DNA of 20,538 nucleotides from Pirellulales bacterium (GTDB lineage Bacteria; Planctomycetota; Planctomycetia; Pirellulales; JAICIG01). Of this stretch, positions 18,177 to 20,538 are shown piece after piece. The position numbers and the translations under genes were made by a program. Location: contig JAICIG010000093.1 in NCBI GenBank assembly GCA_025924495.1, forward strand, positions 1 to 20,538, in the 5' to 3' direction. Below the pieces are notes generated by a model. It was not told the DNA's origin and ran no database searches. It saw only the letters and a list, made by a program, of their open reading frames with translations. The number at the start of each line of letters is the position of its first letter. The stretch's first letter is position 1.

Positions 18177-19997
18177 ATGGCTAGCTCTCTTGATTCTGCT
18201 TCGACGACTGAGTTGATCTCTAAACTCAAGGAAGCCGTTGCTCAACGGAAACTGACGCAGGCCGCGGCAGACAACATTTCGATCTGGCTGACTGAGCCTC
18301 GTTACGCCGACTACGCCAATCAGGTCGCCGAGCATATTCAGCAAGGCAAGTGGAAAGAGCTTGACGACGCCTTCTGGACGATCATCCCGTTCGGCACAGG
18401 CGGCCGTCGCGGCAAAATGTACCCGATCGGTTGCAATGCCATCAACGACCGAACCATCGGCGAGAGCGCGCAAGGCCTGGCCGACTACGTCAAACGTCAC
18501 TCCAACGGCGCCGCGCTCTCGTGTGCCATTGCCTACGACACGCGACATAGGTCGCGGCACTTTGCCGAACTGTGCAGCGAGGTAATGGTCGCCAACGGGT
18601 TCAAGGTTTATTGTCTCGATGGTTACCGCAGCACGCCCGAACTCTCATTTACGGTGCGCCACAAGCAATGCTCGTGCGGGATCATGGTTACTGCCAGCCA
18701 CAATCCCCCCAGCGATAACGCGGTGAAAGCCTATTGGTCGACCGGCGGGCAGTTGCTGCCGCCGCACGATCGAGGCGTCATTGATCGCGTCATGGCGGTC
18801 GATGAAATCCTGCGGGCTCCATTCGCCGAAGCCTTGAAGAAGGGGCAAGTCGAGTACTGCCAGCAAGAGGTCGACGCCGAGTACTTGAAGAACGTCGCGG
18901 CCCAAAGCTTCGCCGGGCCGCGACAATTGAAGATCATCTATTCTCCCATGCACGGGGTCGGAGCGTCGAGCGTTTGCCCGGTGCTGAAGGCGGTTGGCTT
19001 CGGCGACGTGGAAGTCTTCGGCCCGCATGCCGAGCCCAACGGCGATTTTCCGAACGTGCCGGAGCACGTTTCCAATCCCGAGAATCCAGCCACGTTCGAT
19101 TCGATCATCGTGCGCGCCAAACAGACTGACGCCGATGTCATTCTGTCGACCGATCCCGACGCCGACCGGCTTGGTTGCGCGGCGCCCGTGACGCCGGGCG
19201 GCGCGTGGAAAACATTCACAGGAAATCAGATCGGCGCCTTGCTGACCGAGTATCTGCTCGAAGGCCGCAAGTACGCCGGCAATCTTTCGCCCCGCGACTA
19301 CGTCGTCAAGACGCTGGTGACCACCGAGATGATCCGCCGGATCGCCGATTCCTACGGCGTGCAGACCTATGGCGATCTGCAGGTCGGCTTCAAGTGGATT
19401 GGCGGCGTGATGGATGAAGTCGGACCCGAACACTTCCTGCTGGGCGCGGAAGAATCACACGGCTTCCTGGTCGGCAGTTACGCCCGAGACAAAGATGCGG
19501 CGGTCGCCGCGATGCTTGTCGCCGAGTTGGCCGCCCGGGCCAAAGCGGGCGGGCAGACGCTGCACCAGAAGCTCGATGCTTTGTTCTGGCAGCACGGTTG
19601 CCACGCCGAGCGAACGGTATCCAAAACAATGCCCGGCAGCGAAGGCATGGCCCGCATGAGCAAGCTGATGGCCAGCATCCGCTCGCAGCCGCCTAAAATG
19701 TTAGCCGGCATCAAGGTGCGCGAAGCACGCGATTATCTCAACGGCGTCGCCATCAGTTCCCATGGCTCGCGACCGTTTAAGGGCCCCAAGGGAGACATGG
19801 TGATTCTCGACCTGGCGGCCGACGGAAATTACGTGGCGGTGCGCCCCTCCGGCACGGAACCCAAGGTAAAATTCTATATGTTCGCCTACGAACCGCCCGA
19901 ACAACTGGCCGACTTGGAGAGCGCCAAAAGCGAACTGGCCGCTCGGCTCGATCAACTTCAGCGCGATTTGTTCGCCCTGGCCGACGCTGTGAAATAA
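18177..19997 (+). CDS. Phospho-sugar mutase, phosphoglucomutase-like
   Basis: The 606-residue alpha-D-phosphohexomutase has the phosphoserine loop TASHNPPSDN (172-181; Ser174), metal loop DPDADRLG (326-333; Asp326, Asp328, Asp330), sugar loop GAEESHG (423-429) and phosphate loop RPSGTEP (556-562). An N-terminal FGTGGRRGKM (72-81) matches the first active-site segment. The length and the GAEESHG loop fit the PgcA/PGM2-like group, which interconverts glucose-6-phosphate and glucose-1-phosphate or acts on ribose/deoxyribose phosphates; I cannot separate these from sequence alone. It is distinct from the GlmM-type enzyme 3.4 kb away, which is about 160 residues shorter and has a different sugar loop. 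The ATG at 18177 has GGTGGG about 8 nt upstream. The Uma2 gene starts 4 nt after its stop. Confidence 0.93.
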   Translation: MASSLDSASTTELISKLKEAVAQRKLTQAAADNISIWLTEPRYADYANQVAEHIQQGKWKELDDAFWTIIPFGTGGRRGKMYPIGCNAINDRTIGESAQGLADYVKRHSNGAALSCAIAYDTRHRSRHFAELCSEVMVANGFKVYCLDGYRSTPELSFTVRHKQCSCGIMVTASHNPPSDNAVKAYWSTGGQLLPPHDRGVIDRVMAVDEILRAPFAEALKKGQVEYCQQEVDAEYLKNVAAQSFAGPRQLKIIYSPMHGVGASSVCPVLKAVGFGDVEVFGPHAEPNGDFPNVPEHVSNPENPATFDSIIVRAKQTDADVILSTDPDADRLGCAAPVTPGGAWKTFTGNQIGALLTEYLLEGRKYAGNLSPRDYVVKTLVTTEMIRRIADSYGVQTYGDLQVGFKWIGGVMDEVGPEHFLLGAEESHGFLVGSYARDKDAAVAAMLVAELAARAKAGGQTLHQKLDALFWQHGCHAERTVSKTMPGSEGMARMSKLMASIRSQPPKMLAGIKVREARDYLNGVAISSHGSRPFKGPKGDMVILDLAADGNYVAVRPSGTEPKVKFYMFAYEPPEQLADLESAKSELAARLDQLQRDLFALADAVK

Positions 19998-20001
19998 ACC
20001 T

Positions 20002-20538
20002 ATGGCTGCTACCGCCGCACGCTCTGCCGTCAGCACACCTTCCAGCCAGGGGGATTCATTCTCGGCGATTTCCATTCCTGCTCGAGCAGGCAGCTTGGAT
20101 GGCTTTCGTAGCTGGGCCCAGTCTCCCCACTTTCCTCAACAAGGCGCCGTGTCGTTCATTAAAGGGGAAATTGTAATCGACATGAGTCCAGAGGATCTGA
20201 ATACCCATGCGAGGATTAAAGCTGAAATTGGCTGTCGTATTCATCAGCTCGTCGAAGAACGCGATCTGGGCGAGTTTTATCCGGATCGCACCTTGCTGAG
20301 CAATGTTGCGGCTCAGCTCTCAACCGAGCCAGACGGAACCTTTGTCAGTTGGGGCGCCTTCGAATCAGGCCGTGTGCGCCGTGTTCCGGCGAAGGGGCGT
20401 AGCGGGCAGTTTGTTGAACTGGAAGGCGCCCCGGACTGGGTGTTAGAAATCGTCAGTCCTAGTTCCATCGAGAAAGATACTCGCACGCTTCGGGATGCCT
20501 ATTATCGAGCGGGCATTCAGGAATATTGGCTGATTAAT
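20002..20538 (+). CDS. Uma2 family (DUF820) restriction-endonuclease-like protein, C-terminus cut by window edge
   Basis: The frame is open from an ATG at 20002-20004 to the window end, giving 179 residues. After a low-complexity N-terminus of about 30 residues comes the Uma2 fold: GFRSWAQSPHFP (34-45), GEIVIDMSPEDLNTH (55-69), then EPDGTFVSW, and the PD-(D/E)XK core PDWVLEIVSPSS, KDT, LRDAYYRAGIQEYWLIN at the right edge. Asp and Glu of the DWVLEIVS strand and the lysine of KDT match expected catalytic positions. Uma2 proteins are abundant in planctomycetes and cyanobacteria and often lie in multicopy families; their biological role is unknown. It starts 4 nt after the phosphoglucomutase stop with no Shine-Dalgarno sequence, so translational coupling is likely. 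Only the very C-terminus should be missing. Confidence 0.92.
   Translation, partial: MAATAARSAVSTPSSQGDSFSAISIPARAGSLDGFRSWAQSPHFPQQGAVSFIKGEIVIDMSPEDLNTHARIKAEIGCRIHQLVEERDLGEFYPDRTLLSNVAAQLSTEPDGTFVSWGAFESGRVRRVPAKGRSGQFVELEGAPDWVLEIVSPSSIEKDTRTLRDAYYRAGIQEYWLIN

Noticed and set aside
17772..18560. 262-codon minus-strand open frame spanning the leucine-rich-repeat and mutase genes
   Set aside because: It is antisense to two supported genes, crosses their intergenic gap and has no recognisable domain.
18645..19433. 262-codon minus-strand open frame inside the mutase gene
   Set aside because: Fully antisense to the catalytic core of the phosphoglucomutase; codon-bias shadow.

Overview
The window looks like a chromosomal segment of a planctomycete, probably a member of the Pirellulales (inference). 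It is GC-rich and carries families typical of that phylum: a PSCyt2/PSD1 (DUF1549/DUF1553) gene followed by a Tat-exported DUF1501 gene, a MoxR-DUF58 pair, membrane proteins with the FSLRTLM-type segment, a membrane leucine-rich-repeat protein and a Uma2 nuclease. There are eleven intact or edge-truncated protein genes and one clear pseudogene. I see no tRNA, rRNA, CRISPR array, transposase or phage gene.

Layout. Positions 1-2043 (minus) hold a MoxR AAA+ ATPase and a DUF58 protein cut by the left edge, spaced by 3 nt. Positions 2216-2678 (plus) hold the decayed C-terminal end of a prenyltransferase/squalene-cyclase-like gene. Positions 2726-5686 (minus) are a two-gene operon for exported proteins, PSCyt2/PSD1 then DUF1501, with a strongly structured leader. 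Positions 6193-8019 (plus) encode a membrane hybrid sensor kinase with a TTG start. Positions 8029-9918 (minus) are glmS. Positions 10689-13367 (plus) encode an 892-residue fusion of an acyl-ACP-reductase-like domain and a class III aminotransferase. Positions 13407-14753 (minus) encode a GlmM-type phosphohexomutase. Positions 15098-17965 (plus) hold two membrane proteins, the second with leucine-rich repeats. Positions 18177-19997 (plus) encode a phosphoglucomutase-like enzyme, followed after 4 nt by a Uma2 gene that runs off the right edge.

How the genes fit together. GlmS makes glucosamine-6-phosphate and GlmM would convert it to glucosamine-1-phosphate, so the two minus-strand genes cover consecutive steps to UDP-GlcNAc. 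The second hexomutase links glucose-6-phosphate to glucose-1-phosphate. The fusion gene lies between glmS and glmM on the other strand. Its architecture suggests thioester to aldehyde to primary amine chemistry, but the residue matching the catalytic cysteine of cyanobacterial acyl-ACP reductase appears to be serine, so the substrate and even the activity are open. This fusion is the best candidate in the window for undescribed biology. The structured leader of the PSCyt2/DUF1501 operon and the prenyltransferase scar next to moxR are the next most interesting items.
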